Positions 28,352 through 37,883 of a stretch of 64,000 nt of DNA are shown piece after piece. The DNA is taken from positions 1-64,000 of the forward strand of contig NZ_FOCT01000003.1 of NCBI RefSeq assembly GCF_900110185.1, given 5' to 3'. This DNA is from Nitrosospira multiformis (GTDB lineage Bacteria > Pseudomonadota > Gammaproteobacteria > Burkholderiales > Nitrosomonadaceae). Numbering within the stretch: position 1 is the stretch's first letter; each line of letters opens with the position of its first letter. The notes under the pieces are model-generated. The model saw nothing but the letters and a program-made list of their open reading frames with translations. It was not told the DNA's origin and made no database searches. The position numbers and the translations under genes are program-made.

Positions 28352-30364
28352 ATGATATCCCTAAACCAAAACTACACAGGGAGTGTTGCGTGCGCTTCTG
28401 AGAACGCTCGCGATACGACCTGTCTTGCCACTGTGGAGAATGTTCGTACCCCGATTGCAGAAATTCTCGATCAGAGTCTGAACGAAATTTATCTGCTGAA
28501 TGCTCAGACACTGCATTTCGAGTACGCCAACCGGGGAGCCCGGCGCAATCTTGGCTACAGCATGGATTTGCTGCAAAAGATGACGCTGCTCGAAGTCGAA
28601 CGCGAGTTCGACGAGACATCGTTCCGGGCTTTGATTGATCCACTCATGAAGGGTGAGAAAGAAATCCTGGTTTTCGAGGCGACCCATCTGCGTGCGGACG
28701 GCACGCATTACCCGGTCGAGGTTCACCTGGAATTGTCCACGCGGCCTGAGCAAGTGCAATTTCTTGCAATGGCGTTTGATCTCAGCGCCCGCCGCCGCGC
28801 AGAGGCCAAGTTGCGTGCAAATGAGGCGCGATTCCGAACAATGGTCAATACCATCCCCCAGCTTGCATGGATAGGGGAGACGGATGGATCCAGGTCCTGG
28901 TACAACCAGCGCTGGTACGACTATACCGGAACCACTCCCGAAGAGATGATGGGCTGGGGCTGGCAAAAGGTTCATGATCCCCAACTGCTGCCGGAGGTAA
29001 TAAAACGTTGGAGCGAGGCTACTGCTGCTGAGCAGCCGCTCGATATGGAAATTCCACTGCGTGGTGCGGACGGGGAACTCCGGGTATTTCTGACCCGCGC
29101 CGAGCCGTTAAGAAACGAGGAAGGTCAGGTTGTGCAGTGGTTCGGGACCAATACCGACGTCCACGATCAGAGACTCCGGGAAGAGGCGCAGCGTGAGACA
29201 GAAAAGCGGCTTCAGGTGGTGATGGAGCATATAACCGAGGGGCTTATCATCTCCGATTTCAATCGTAATCTTCTCCACTGGAATCCCGCCGCTTTGCGAA
29301 TGCATGAGATCGACAATGCGGAAGAAGTTTTTGGCAGTCTTCATAATTTTGCTCGCATCTATGAGTTATCGACAACCGAGGGCAACGTCGTGCCTATAGA
29401 TCAATGGCCCTTGACGCGCATTCTCCGGGGCGAGCATCTGCATGATCTGGAACTGCGCATCAGGCGGCTGGATAAAGAGTGGTTGAGAATCTTCAGTTAT
29501 TCCGGAACGGTTTTGCGCTACGAGAACAGTAAAGGACTGGCTTTTCTTACCATTAAGGATGTCACCGAGCGCAAACAGGCTGAGGAAGCCTTGCGTGACG
29601 CCAAGGTTAATCTTGAATACAAGGTGAATGAGCGTACTGCCCAGCTTCTTGCCAAGAGCAAGGAACTGGAAAATTTCTGTTATTCGGTATCGCATGATCT
29701 GAGAGCGCCCCTGCGCGGTATAGCCGGGTACAGCCGGCTGCTGCTGGAAAACTACTACGAACGCCTCGACGAGGAAGGTCGCAGTTTTCTGACAAATGTC
29801 CGTTCAGCCACCAAGCATATGACAGATTTAATCGAAGATCTGCTCTCCTACTCAAAACTTGAGCGGCGAAAACTGTCTTCGATGGTCATCAGGCTTCCCG
29901 CTTTCGTATCAAAGGTGTTGGCCCAGTTCGGGGATAATCTGCAAAACGTGCGCCTCACTGTCAGTGTGGATGATTTCCACGTTCGCGCTGATCCCGATGG
30001 TCTTGCAATCGCTCTACGCAACCTGATCGATAACGCCATCAAGTTCTCCATACATGCCCCGGAGGCTATCATCGAAATCCGCGCCTGGACTTCGGATAGC
30101 AATTGCATTCTTTGTGTGCGCGACAACGGCATCGGATTTGATATGCGTTTTTACGACAAAATTTTTGAGATATTCCAGCGCTTGCAACGAGCCGAGGAAT
30201 ATCCGGGAACGGGCATCGGGCTTGCAATGGTGCAAAAAGCGATGGAGCGTATGGGAGGACGGGTATGGGCGGAAAGCCAGGTAGGTGCCGGAGCTGTCTT
30301 TTACCTACAACTGCCACTGTCTGACCCTACGCCATTCGAGCAGTTGCAAGAACAGGACTTATAG
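28352..30364 (+). CDS. Multi-PAS sensor histidine kinase
   Basis: A 670-residue cytoplasmic sensor kinase with no membrane helix. Three PAS domains are seen, at about residues 35-150, 155-275 (PQLAWIGETDGSRSWYNQRW) and 285-410. A short coiled coil leads to the HisKA domain (FCYSVSHDLRAPLRGI, phospho-acceptor His448) and then the HATPase domain (N box NLIDNAIKFS, G boxes DNGIGFD and GTGIGLAM). The kinase core resembles those of bacteriophytochromes, but no chromophore domain is present. The next gene is a single-domain response regulator 12 bases on, its likely partner. No strong ribosome site precedes the ATG. Confidence 0.9.
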   Translation: MISLNQNYTGSVACASENARDTTCLATVENVRTPIAEILDQSLNEIYLLNAQTLHFEYANRGARRNLGYSMDLLQKMTLLEVEREFDETSFRALIDPLMKGEKEILVFEATHLRADGTHYPVEVHLELSTRPEQVQFLAMAFDLSARRRAEAKLRANEARFRTMVNTIPQLAWIGETDGSRSWYNQRWYDYTGTTPEEMMGWGWQKVHDPQLLPEVIKRWSEATAAEQPLDMEIPLRGADGELRVFLTRAEPLRNEEGQVVQWFGTNTDVHDQRLREEAQRETEKRLQVVMEHITEGLIISDFNRNLLHWNPAALRMHEIDNAEEVFGSLHNFARIYELSTTEGNVVPIDQWPLTRILRGEHLHDLELRIRRLDKEWLRIFSYSGTVLRYENSKGLAFLTIKDVTERKQAEEALRDAKVNLEYKVNERTAQLLAKSKELENFCYSVSHDLRAPLRGIAGYSRLLLENYYERLDEEGRSFLTNVRSATKHMTDLIEDLLSYSKLERRKLSSMVIRLPAFVSKVLAQFGDNLQNVRLTVSVDDFHVRADPDGLAIALRNLIDNAIKFSIHAPEAIIEIRAWTSDSNCILCVRDNGIGFDMRFYDKIFEIFQRLQRAEEYPGTGIGLAMVQKAMERMGGRVWAESQVGAGAVFYLQLPLSDPTPFEQLQEQDL

Positions 30365-30376
30365 GGGGGTGTTTTC

Positions 30377-30817
30377 ATGAACACTGCGTTGCCGATTCTG
30401 CTTATTGAAGACAACCCGATGGATGTCGATCTCACGCGGCGTGCTTTTGTGCGGCACAACCTGACCAATCCACTCGAAGTGCTGCGGGATGGTCAGGAAG
30501 CGCTCGATTTTTTTTCGAACTGGAGAACAACTGACCTCCCGCCTTCGGTTGTACTGCTAGACCTCAAACTACCCAAAGTAAACGGACTGGAAGTCCTGCG
30601 AACCATACGGGAGCATTCCTTGCTTGGAACTGTTCCGGTCGTGGTGCTTACGTCTTCCTCCGAAGATGTCGACGTTCATGAAGCCTATCTGCTCGGTGCG
30701 AATTCCTACATCGTAAAGCCGGTGGACTTCGAAAAATTCATTGATGTGGCCCGGCAGATCGAGCTCTACTGGACTGTTCTTAATATCCATTGTTCTGCAA
30801 GGATTAGAGGTTTCTGA
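30377..30817 (+). CDS. Single-domain response regulator, Rcp1-like
   Basis: A 146-residue receiver domain with no output domain. The acidic pocket is EDN (11-13), the phospho-acceptor is Asp62 in LLDLKLPK, and the conserved lysine is Lys114 in VKP. Such stand-alone regulators commonly pair with phytochrome-like kinases and act as phosphotransfer intermediates. It lies 12 bases after the histidine kinase, with a GGGGGTG ribosome-like site, and 131 bases before a large GGDEF-EAL protein that has two receiver domains of its own. Confidence 0.92.
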   Translation: MNTALPILLIEDNPMDVDLTRRAFVRHNLTNPLEVLRDGQEALDFFSNWRTTDLPPSVVLLDLKLPKVNGLEVLRTIREHSLLGTVPVVVLTSSSEDVDVHEAYLLGANSYIVKPVDFEKFIDVARQIELYWTVLNIHCSARIRGF

Positions 30818-30948
30818 ATGAGTTTCATGCAGGATGCGAGGTCGCGCAGAGCTCGGGCAATACCCCGGAGGGTGCGAGGATACGATAGGAAACTGAAGTC
30901 CTCGAGGGCCTTTTCCGGCCTTCGGGGAAATTATTCAAAGGTTTTCCG

Positions 30949-33900
30949 ATGAGAGTGCTCTACCTTGAGGATAATGCGCTGGATGCCGATCTGGTGCGAT
31001 TGGAACTGAAAAAACGTGCGCCCGACATTCAGCTCGATATCGTCAGTTCACTGGCAGAAGCTTTGCACCGAGTGGAAAGATTCCAAGATCTCTATGGAAC
31101 CAGCCTCGGTATCCCAGCAATCGGCAGACCGGGAGCCTCTCCTCGCTACGATATCGTCCTGACGGACCTCAATCTTCCGGACGGGAGTGGTGAAACGTTG
31201 CTGGCTCAGATTCGCAGACGACATCTACCGCTTCCAGTCGTGGTTCTTACCGGTTCCAGCAGGGAAGAAGCCATCCTCTCGTTACTTCGAGCGGGAGCTG
31301 ACGATTACGTCATAAAGCACGGGCGCTTTCTCGAAACTCTTGGGCTCGTGCTTCGTGCGACGCTCGACAAGTTCCAGACAGAAACTTACCGCCGCGCTAC
31401 AGTACTGCAGGTTTTATACGTTGAGCCTAATCCGCATGACGCCGAAATGATGAAACAGGCACTGGCTTCCACTGCGCCACACCTTCGAATCGAATCTGTT
31501 CAGTCAGCTGAGGAGGTTTTTTCCTATCTTGCTGAACAGGATAGAAAGACCGAGGTTGACGTGTTGCTGCTCGATTACCGCTTGCCCGGCGCCTCCGCGA
31601 CGGACGTTCTGAAGGAGCTTTGCCAGGTACGGGGACTTGATCTGCCCATCATTCTCTTTATCGGGAGCGAGGATGAGGAGATTGCCCGGCAGTCACTCAA
31701 ACTGGGTGCTGCCGATTACGTGGTGAAGACCGCAGGCTACCTCCAGCGATTGCCGACTGTCATAGAAAATGTCTGGCTGCGGGCAGAATCGAACAGAAGG
31801 GAGCGCGTTTTGCTGGAAGAGAGGACACGACTTGCTCTTGCCACGGAAGCAGCCGCCATCGGTATCTGGGAGTGGAACACTGCGACCAATGAAATGATCT
31901 GGAATGACCGGATGTACGAGATCTACGGGATTGCTCCCGGGAGTCGCATCACGTATGACATATGGAAATCCTATACCCATCCGGACGATCTGCCCCAGCA
32001 GGAGACGCATCTGGAACGGGTCAGCGCCGAGGATGGACGCGTTCAACTCGATTTCCGGATTTTGCGCGAACACAAGGCAGTGCGCCATCTGCATATTGCG
32101 AAGGCATTGAAATGGAGCACCAATCCAGATGAACTGAGAATAGTGGGCACTGCCATCGACATTACCAAACGCAAGCAAACTGACTTTGCAATCCAGGAGC
32201 ATGCCATGCAGCAGGGACTCATTGCCGCGTTCGGGCAACAGGCGCTGGCCAGCGGAAATCTTGCTTTGTTGTGGGGCCAAGCAGCGGTGATTGCTTCTCA
32301 AGGTCTCAGTGTCGAGTTCTGCAAGGCGCTCCAGCTTGCGCCGGATTTCCGTTCTTTTGTTCTTAAATCCGGGGTCGGCTGGCAGAAAGACTGGATTGGA
32401 AGGCAGATATCGTTTACATACGAGAACAGTCAAAATCGCTTTGTACTCGCGAGCCATCAGTCCGTCATTGTGGAGGACTTCCAGACGGAAACCCGTTTCA
32501 AGCCTTCCAGCATCCTGAGGAGCCATAATATACGCAGTTGCGCAGATGTGCTTATCTCGGGGGTGGGGGGACCTTATGGGATCCTTGGAGCCTATTCGCC
32601 CGAGCCGCAGCGCTTCACGTCCAGCAGTATCAATTTTCTTCAGAGTCTCGCGAATATTCTCGCAACTGCAATTGACCGCAAGACAACGGAGGAGCGTCTC
32701 ACCTACCTGGCCCAGTTTGATCCCCTGACGGAACTGCCTAATCGAAGTCTTTTTCTTGATCGTCTCCGGCAGGCGATGGAACATGCCCATCGCAATCGTC
32801 GCCGCGTCGGCGTGGTATTTGCGGATCTGGACCGGTTCAAGATCGTCAACGACACAATGGGCCATTCTACTGGTGACGAGCTGCTGATCCATGTGGCAAA
32901 GAGACTGCAGCAGTGTGTGCGTTCATGCGACACGGTTGCCCGTCTTGGAGGAGATGAGTTTGCCTTGATTCTGTCTGATCTTGTACAAGCTGAAGATGCA
33001 ACCTTAATTGCGGAGAAGGTTATTTCGGCGCTCCAGATACCCTTTGAACTGGAAACACAGGAGATCTATGTTTCTGCAAGCCTTGGAATCAGCATCTATC
33101 CCGGCGATGGTACCGATGCAGACAGCCTGCTCAGAAATGCGGATACCGCAATGTTCCAGGCAAAAGAGCAGGGGCCGGCGATTTATCAGTTTTACCTTCC
33201 GCAGATGAATGAGCGCGCGGTGGCTCGCCTGAAAATCGAGACGCAACTTCGCGGCGCTCTGGCAAGGCGCGAGTTCGTGCTTCACTACCAACCCAAAGCA
33301 AGTCTGATCAACGGAGAGATTACCGGTTTTGAGGCGCTGCTGCGTTGGCAGCACCCCGCGCATGGACTGGTGCCTCCGCTGCAGTTCATTTCCGTCCTCG
33401 AGGATACGGGGTTGATCGTATCGGTAGGCGAGTGGGTGGTGAAAACGGTTTGTGAGCAGATCAGGGAATGGCAGGGCCAGGGACTGGTGCTGCATCCCAT
33501 CTCGATCAATCTGTCAGCCCGGCAGTTTCAGCAACAGGATCTGGATAGCATTATCGGGGAAACGTTGAAGGCTACGAACATCGATCCGCGTCTGCTGGAA
33601 TTCGAGCTTACGGAGTCGGTATTGATGAAGGAGGCCGAGATGGCCGCCAACGCCTTGCAGAATCTGAAAGCCTTCGGTGTCCAGATATCGATGGACGATT
33701 TTGGTACCGGCTATTCCAGTCTTGCCTATCTCAAGCGCTTCCCTCTGGATGTACTCAAGATCGACCGTGCCTTCATCCGCGATGTCACGACGGATCCCGA
33801 CGACGCAACCATTACCGTAGCCATGATCAAGCTCGCGCACAGCCTTGGGCTGAAAGTAGTGGCTGAGGGCGTTGAAACAAGGGCGCAACTGGATTTTCTG

Positions 33901-34029
33901 ATAAGACACGGGTGCGATGAAATGCAGGGCTACTATTTTTCCCAGCCTTTGCCGCTCGAGGGTGCATCCAAAGTGCTTATGGATGGCTACCGCCTGTCAA
34001 TGAGCAATGGCGCTTGCGCCGAGCAGTAA
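30949..34029 (+). CDS. REC-REC-PAS-GAF-GGDEF-EAL cyclic-di-GMP protein
   Basis: A 1026-residue signalling protein. Domains in order: receiver 1 (1-135, Asp in VLTDLNLPDG), receiver 2 (152-275, Asp in LLLDYRLPG), PAS (about 300-410), GAF (about 425-585), GGDEF (about 595-755, RLGGDEF intact near 667) and EAL (about 770-1020, GFEALLRW, ELTESVLM and DDFGTGYSS intact). Both catalytic domains keep their key residues, so it could make and break cyclic-di-GMP, with the balance set by phosphorylation of the receivers. The preceding kinase and regulator are the likely inputs. The second receiver's sequence near VVKTAG also retains the lysine. Confidence 0.93.
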   Translation: MRVLYLEDNALDADLVRLELKKRAPDIQLDIVSSLAEALHRVERFQDLYGTSLGIPAIGRPGASPRYDIVLTDLNLPDGSGETLLAQIRRRHLPLPVVVLTGSSREEAILSLLRAGADDYVIKHGRFLETLGLVLRATLDKFQTETYRRATVLQVLYVEPNPHDAEMMKQALASTAPHLRIESVQSAEEVFSYLAEQDRKTEVDVLLLDYRLPGASATDVLKELCQVRGLDLPIILFIGSEDEEIARQSLKLGAADYVVKTAGYLQRLPTVIENVWLRAESNRRERVLLEERTRLALATEAAAIGIWEWNTATNEMIWNDRMYEIYGIAPGSRITYDIWKSYTHPDDLPQQETHLERVSAEDGRVQLDFRILREHKAVRHLHIAKALKWSTNPDELRIVGTAIDITKRKQTDFAIQEHAMQQGLIAAFGQQALASGNLALLWGQAAVIASQGLSVEFCKALQLAPDFRSFVLKSGVGWQKDWIGRQISFTYENSQNRFVLASHQSVIVEDFQTETRFKPSSILRSHNIRSCADVLISGVGGPYGILGAYSPEPQRFTSSSINFLQSLANILATAIDRKTTEERLTYLAQFDPLTELPNRSLFLDRLRQAMEHAHRNRRRVGVVFADLDRFKIVNDTMGHSTGDELLIHVAKRLQQCVRSCDTVARLGGDEFALILSDLVQAEDATLIAEKVISALQIPFELETQEIYVSASLGISIYPGDGTDADSLLRNADTAMFQAKEQGPAIYQFYLPQMNERAVARLKIETQLRGALARREFVLHYQPKASLINGEITGFEALLRWQHPAHGLVPPLQFISVLEDTGLIVSVGEWVVKTVCEQIREWQGQGLVLHPISINLSARQFQQQDLDSIIGETLKATNIDPRLLEFELTESVLMKEAEMAANALQNLKAFGVQISMDDFGTGYSSLAYLKRFPLDVLKIDRAFIRDVTTDPDDATITVAMIKLAHSLGLKVVAEGVETRAQLDFLIRHGCDEMQGYYFSQPLPLEGASKVLMDGYRLSMSNGACAEQ

Positions 34030-34194
34030 GTCCCAGTCACTCACCGATCCATTCTCACTCGCTTCCCTTCTAGAAAAATCCTTTCCGTGCGCGCGCCCCT
34101 GAACATAGCTCTTTCCCTAGCTCGTGATATTTGGTACTTTACGGCCGTAGGCCCAGTCCGCAGGGAGGGCGGACAACTCCATTGGATAATACAA

Positions 34195-35031
34195 ATGAAG
34201 AACGCCATATTGGTGGTTTGCGCCACGCTTGCGTTTATGGGAGGCGCTTTTGCAAAACCGGCCGACTTGTCTCTCCGGTCCAACTCAGCGCTGGTTGTGG
34301 ATCCACAGCGGGGACAGGTTCTTTTCCACAAGAACGCAGACACTGTCATGCCGATCGCTTCGATTACCAAACTCATGACCGCAATGGTTGTGCTCGATGC
34401 AAAACTGCCGCTGAACCAGGAAATAGTCATTGACTCGGCTGATGTTGATGTCATCAAGTATACTCGTTCCCGCCTGCGGGTAGGAGCGAAGTTCACCCGC
34501 GGAGAATTGTTGCGACTGGCCTTGATGTCTTCGGAGAATCGCGCTGCTGCGGCGCTGGGACGTACGTATCCCGGCGGCCTCAATGCGTTTGTTACAGCCA
34601 TGAACCGCAAGGCATTCCAGTTGGGAATGGGCAGCACCTATTTTGTTGACTCGACCGGCTTGAACAGCGGCAATGTCTCCACCGCGCGCGATCTCGCAAA
34701 AATGGTCAAGGCGGCACACGGGTATCGCCTCATCCGCGTATTTTCCACGACCGCTGCGCACGAGGTGGCATCCATGGGGAAGGTACGCAGCCGCAACCTG
34801 AATTACGTCAACTCCAACAGGTTGGTAAGGAGCAGCAGTTGGGATATCGGGATATCCAAAACAGGATTTCTCAGCGAGGCCGGGCGCTGTCTGGTGATGC
34901 ATGCAAATATCACAGGCAAGCCGACCATAATCGTGCTGCTCGATTCCTGGGGAAAGAATTCCCGGATTGGCGATGCCAATCGTATCAAGAAGTGGCTGGA
35001 AACCGGCTTCACTCGCAAAATACGCGGTTAG
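34195..35031 (+). CDS. pbpG: D-alanyl-D-alanine endopeptidase (PBP7-type)
   Basis: A 278-residue serine peptidase S11 with a signal peptide (about 1-20). The three penicillin-binding motifs are present: SxxK as SITK (Ser56, Lys59), SxN as SEN (113-115) and KTG at 222-224. Length matches PBP7/8, a periplasmic endopeptidase that cleaves peptidoglycan cross-links. The frame opens at 34087, but the ATG at 34195 starts the signal peptide. A terminator-like hairpin follows the stop. Confidence 0.92.
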   Translation: MKNAILVVCATLAFMGGAFAKPADLSLRSNSALVVDPQRGQVLFHKNADTVMPIASITKLMTAMVVLDAKLPLNQEIVIDSADVDVIKYTRSRLRVGAKFTRGELLRLALMSSENRAAAALGRTYPGGLNAFVTAMNRKAFQLGMGSTYFVDSTGLNSGNVSTARDLAKMVKAAHGYRLIRVFSTTAAHEVASMGKVRSRNLNYVNSNRLVRSSSWDIGISKTGFLSEAGRCLVMHANITGKPTIIVLLDSWGKNSRIGDANRIKKWLETGFTRKIRG

Positions 35032-35037
35032 CGTGTG

Positions 35038-35076
35038 AAGTGGCCTGCTTGCCGCGAGGATAGCGCCACTTTTGTT
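35038..35076 (+). terminator. Terminator after pbpG
   Basis: AAGTGGC (35038-35044) pairs with GCCACTT (35065-35071), followed by a T-rich tail (TTGTT, then TCCTTTTG a little on). The loop is 20 bases. It starts six bases after the pbpG stop. Confidence 0.5.
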
Positions 35077-35277
35077 CGGTTATCCTTTTGTTGATTCAAG
35101 TGTATGGAATCGCGTTCGGAGCAGCCTTCGGACGCTCTCTTTCCATCACTTTTTGCAACCGGAACCGGCAGGTATAGCCCGACAGGTCTTCCACGTTCGT
35201 ATCTGGCACATCGTGCTTCTTGCTGAGGTGAAGCCGTTTTCCCCGATTCGGATACGGGTGTCCGGAAAGGAGTTGTT

Positions 35278-35571
35278 ATGCAATTGCAATTGATTGCAGC
35301 GCTCGTCATCGTTTTCCTCATTGTCACGTTTGCGGTTCAGAACGCTGTCGAAGTAAGCGTCATATTCTTACTTTGGCGTGCCGATGCGTCGCTTGCCGTT
35401 GTGGTCGCAGTCTGCTTCGGTCTGGGAGCGCTCATAGGAGCGCTCGTTACACTGCCGACCATGTTGCGCGAACGCATGGCGATAGGAAGACTGCATAAGG
35501 AGGTCGAAGCGTTACGCGCCGAAAATGACAGCTTGCGCGCCTTGAAGCAGAACGAAGCATCTGTCCCGTAA
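35278..35571 (+). CDS. lapA: LapA-domain membrane protein
   Basis: A 97-residue protein with two membrane helices (about 1-22 and 38-60) and a C-terminal coiled coil (LHKEVEALRAENDSLRALKQ). It matches the DUF1049/LapA family; in E. coli, LapA works with LapB in regulating LPS synthesis through LpxC. lapB is not adjacent here, so the assignment rests on architecture (TM-TM-coil and the FAVQNAVEVSVIFLLW segment). A GGAAAGGAGT ribosome site precedes the ATG. Confidence 0.8.
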   Translation: MQLQLIAALVIVFLIVTFAVQNAVEVSVIFLLWRADASLAVVVAVCFGLGALIGALVTLPTMLRERMAIGRLHKEVEALRAENDSLRALKQNEASVP

Positions 35572-35664
35572 GGTTATTGAAGATGCGGCCCGAAATCGGC
35601 CAGACTCGATTTTGCTGCAACCCGGAGGGGATGGAGCTTTGAGAGGGATTTGTTCAGCGGTTCC

Positions 35665-36930
35665 CTAGAGCAAGCGGAATGCCAGGAGAGCCACGATAGT
35701 CGGTGGTATTGCCGCTGTCAGCAGGCCTAACGGGTGAATGGTCCCATCCTCGAAATTGCCACGCAGAATAGCGACCCCGGCAGGATTGGGCGCATTCGCG
35801 ATGATCGTGAGTCCGCCCCCTGTAACTGCGCCTGCAACCAGCGCATATTTGAAAGAACCTGATAGCCCCTCTACAAGCGAGCCAAGATAGGTAAGGGCCG
35901 CATTATCCGTTATTGCGGTCAGCAGCGTGGCGCCAAAGAATACTGCCTCGCTGCTCATTCCCAGCAATAGCGGCTGCAACCACCACTGCTGCTGTCCGCC
36001 CAGCACTACCAGACCGGCCAGGAAAAATGCCACCAGCAAACCCTCCCGCAGGATAAACCGGTTCTGATGTTTTTGATATGCATGGGCGATGCCAAGAAAA
36101 AACAGGAAAAGTCCCATAAAGACGGCAGGATGATGAGCAAATGTCACTATTCCGATCAGGAAGATGAGGTGCACAGCTACAAGAAGACCCGGCGCTTTCT
36201 CTTCACCATCAGACAAATTCTGCCCGAGCCCCCCTTGGGACAATTCGCGGCGAAACAGCAACGTGGCGCTCGCCGCATTCACTATCACGACGATAGCTGC
36301 TTTCCAACCGAAAGTGGATATCATGAACCAGATATCCCATCCCCATTTCCCCGCCACCATGAGCACGGGAGGTGCAGCGAAGGGTGTCAAGGTGCCGCCG
36401 ATGGATACATTGACGAACAGAACCCCGAGGGTAGTGTATTTAAGCTTGAGCGAAATTCCGCGAGAGAAATAATTATCTCGAAGAATCAGGGCAGCGAGCG
36501 TCATGGCTGCCGGTTCGGTGATGAAGGAACCGAGCAGTGGAACGAGGGAAAGCGTCGTAAAGTAGAAAACGATCGCACGCGACAGCGGAATGAATTGCGC
36601 CACGGTGCGTACCGAGAGCATGGCAAGCTGGAGGATCGGCTTTGTTCCAGCAACGACCATGATCGCAAAGACGAACATGGGTTCCGTAAAGTTACGCGAA
36701 TCCAGGTAACCGATTGCGCTGTCACGGCCTTCCACTGCAAACATGAACAGTATGAGAATCATGGCCCAGAAGCCGAACACGACTTCTACTTCACCCAATA
36801 AATGCCATATCCCTGCGTGGGCGGGACGCGCGTTTGCCAATCGCTCAAAAAATCTGGTGGAAAACGTATGCAGGAGTGCAACCACGAATAGCGCTGCACT
36901 GATTATCTGAATTGTTGAAGGTGTCACCAA
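35665..36930 (-). CDS. Putative Na+/H+ antiporter family membrane protein
   Basis: A 421-residue polytopic protein with about eleven hydrophobic helices. It contains segments such as GSFITEPAAMTLAAL, NVSIGGTLTPFAAPP, TAITDNAALTYLG and GGGLTIIANAPNPAG, typical of the ion-transporter superfamily; I recall it as a putative Na+/H+ antiporter. Ion specificity is not certain. The N-terminus is read from TTG 36930 or the adjacent GTG 36927, preceded by AAAGGGAG. It stands apart from its neighbours. Confidence 0.78.
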   Translation of the reverse strand: MVTPSTIQIISAALFVVALLHTFSTRFFERLANARPAHAGIWHLLGEVEVVFGFWAMILILFMFAVEGRDSAIGYLDSRNFTEPMFVFAIMVVAGTKPILQLAMLSVRTVAQFIPLSRAIVFYFTTLSLVPLLGSFITEPAAMTLAALILRDNYFSRGISLKLKYTTLGVLFVNVSIGGTLTPFAAPPVLMVAGKWGWDIWFMISTFGWKAAIVVIVNAASATLLFRRELSQGGLGQNLSDGEEKAPGLLVAVHLIFLIGIVTFAHHPAVFMGLFLFFLGIAHAYQKHQNRFILREGLLVAFFLAGLVVLGGQQQWWLQPLLLGMSSEAVFFGATLLTAITDNAALTYLGSLVEGLSGSFKYALVAGAVTGGGLTIIANAPNPAGVAILRGNFEDGTIHPLGLLTAAIPPTIVALLAFRLL

Positions 36931-37158
36931 CTCCCTTTATGTAGTAAGGATTTGAGGGTGAGAGGATGGAATACAGTAACCTACCCTCGGATAGGCATCT
37001 CCTTATGTCCTTATGGAGTGAAACTCTGAAGGGCTATCGGAGGTTGACTGAATGCGCCGACATAATGACGAACAACGCACTCTTTGCGGTAACACAAGCG
37101 TAATACCGATACTTGCATTACGGAGATGCCCCGATTCTCGAAACCAACAGCGAAGCTC

Positions 37159-37824
37159 TTATTTCATTACATCCAGGTTTGCCTGCGCGTCGGCATTACC
37201 CTGGGCCGCCGCTTTCTTGAACCATTCTTTCGCCTTGGCTTCGTCTCTGGGCACACCTTCACCTGAGTAATACATCACACCCACGTTATTTTGCGCGTCT
37301 ACATTACCCTGTTCGGCCGCTTTTTGAAATAGCCCGAACGCCTTGACTGAATCTTTAGGAACGCCCTCGCCGTTGGCATACAGCAACCCCAGGTTGAATT
37401 GCGCATCCGCATAGCCCTGCTCAGCTGCGCGATGAAACCAGGCGGCGGCGGTAGCGGGATCGTTACTCAGGATTTTGCCCGAAGCATCCTTGGATATCGC
37501 TTCACCCGTATAGTACATAACGCCGAGGCCAGTCTGTGCTTTGGGATCGCCAGCCTCCGCGTCTTTTTTCAACTGCAGGAATTTTTCCTCCGGTGTGGAA
37601 TCGCTCTCAGGCCCGGCCGGCATGATTTCTTTCAATATTGCAGACTTCTCTTCCGGGCTCAGGCTTTCTTCCAGCACTGATGGCATTTGCTTTTCAGAAG
37701 TGAACTCATCTGGCAGTTGCGCCTGCTGCTCGCCGGGTTTTTCCGCGTCCTTCGCTGTTTTCTGACCACATCCGGCAAGCATGAGCATCGGCAGCGCGAG
37801 CAATGTAACAAAAAGAATTTTCAT
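37159..37824 (-). CDS. Sel1-repeat lipoprotein
   Basis: A 221-residue lipoprotein: signal peptide with lipobox LAGC, a low-complexity charged linker (about 20-85), then three to four Sel1-type TPR repeats (AQTGLGVMYYTGEAISKD, AQFNLGLLYANGEGVPKD, AQNNVGVMYYSGEGVPRD and a partial last copy). Such solenoids bind partner proteins; the partner is unknown. It is 59 bases downstream of glnA on the same strand and could be read with it. Confidence 0.87.
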   Translation of the reverse strand: MKILFVTLLALPMLMLAGCGQKTAKDAEKPGEQQAQLPDEFTSEKQMPSVLEESLSPEEKSAILKEIMPAGPESDSTPEEKFLQLKKDAEAGDPKAQTGLGVMYYTGEAISKDASGKILSNDPATAAAWFHRAAEQGYADAQFNLGLLYANGEGVPKDSVKAFGLFQKAAEQGNVDAQNNVGVMYYSGEGVPRDEAKAKEWFKKAAAQGNADAQANLDVMK

Positions 37825-37883
37825 CGGATATTATGTCCTGATTAATGAAACAGCATGAGCGGTCCGAGCGTGAGAAACAGTGC

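Noticed and set aside
31693-32892. 399-residue open frame opposite the GGDEF-EAL gene
   Set aside because: Lies inside a clear multi-domain gene on the other strand; no independent support.
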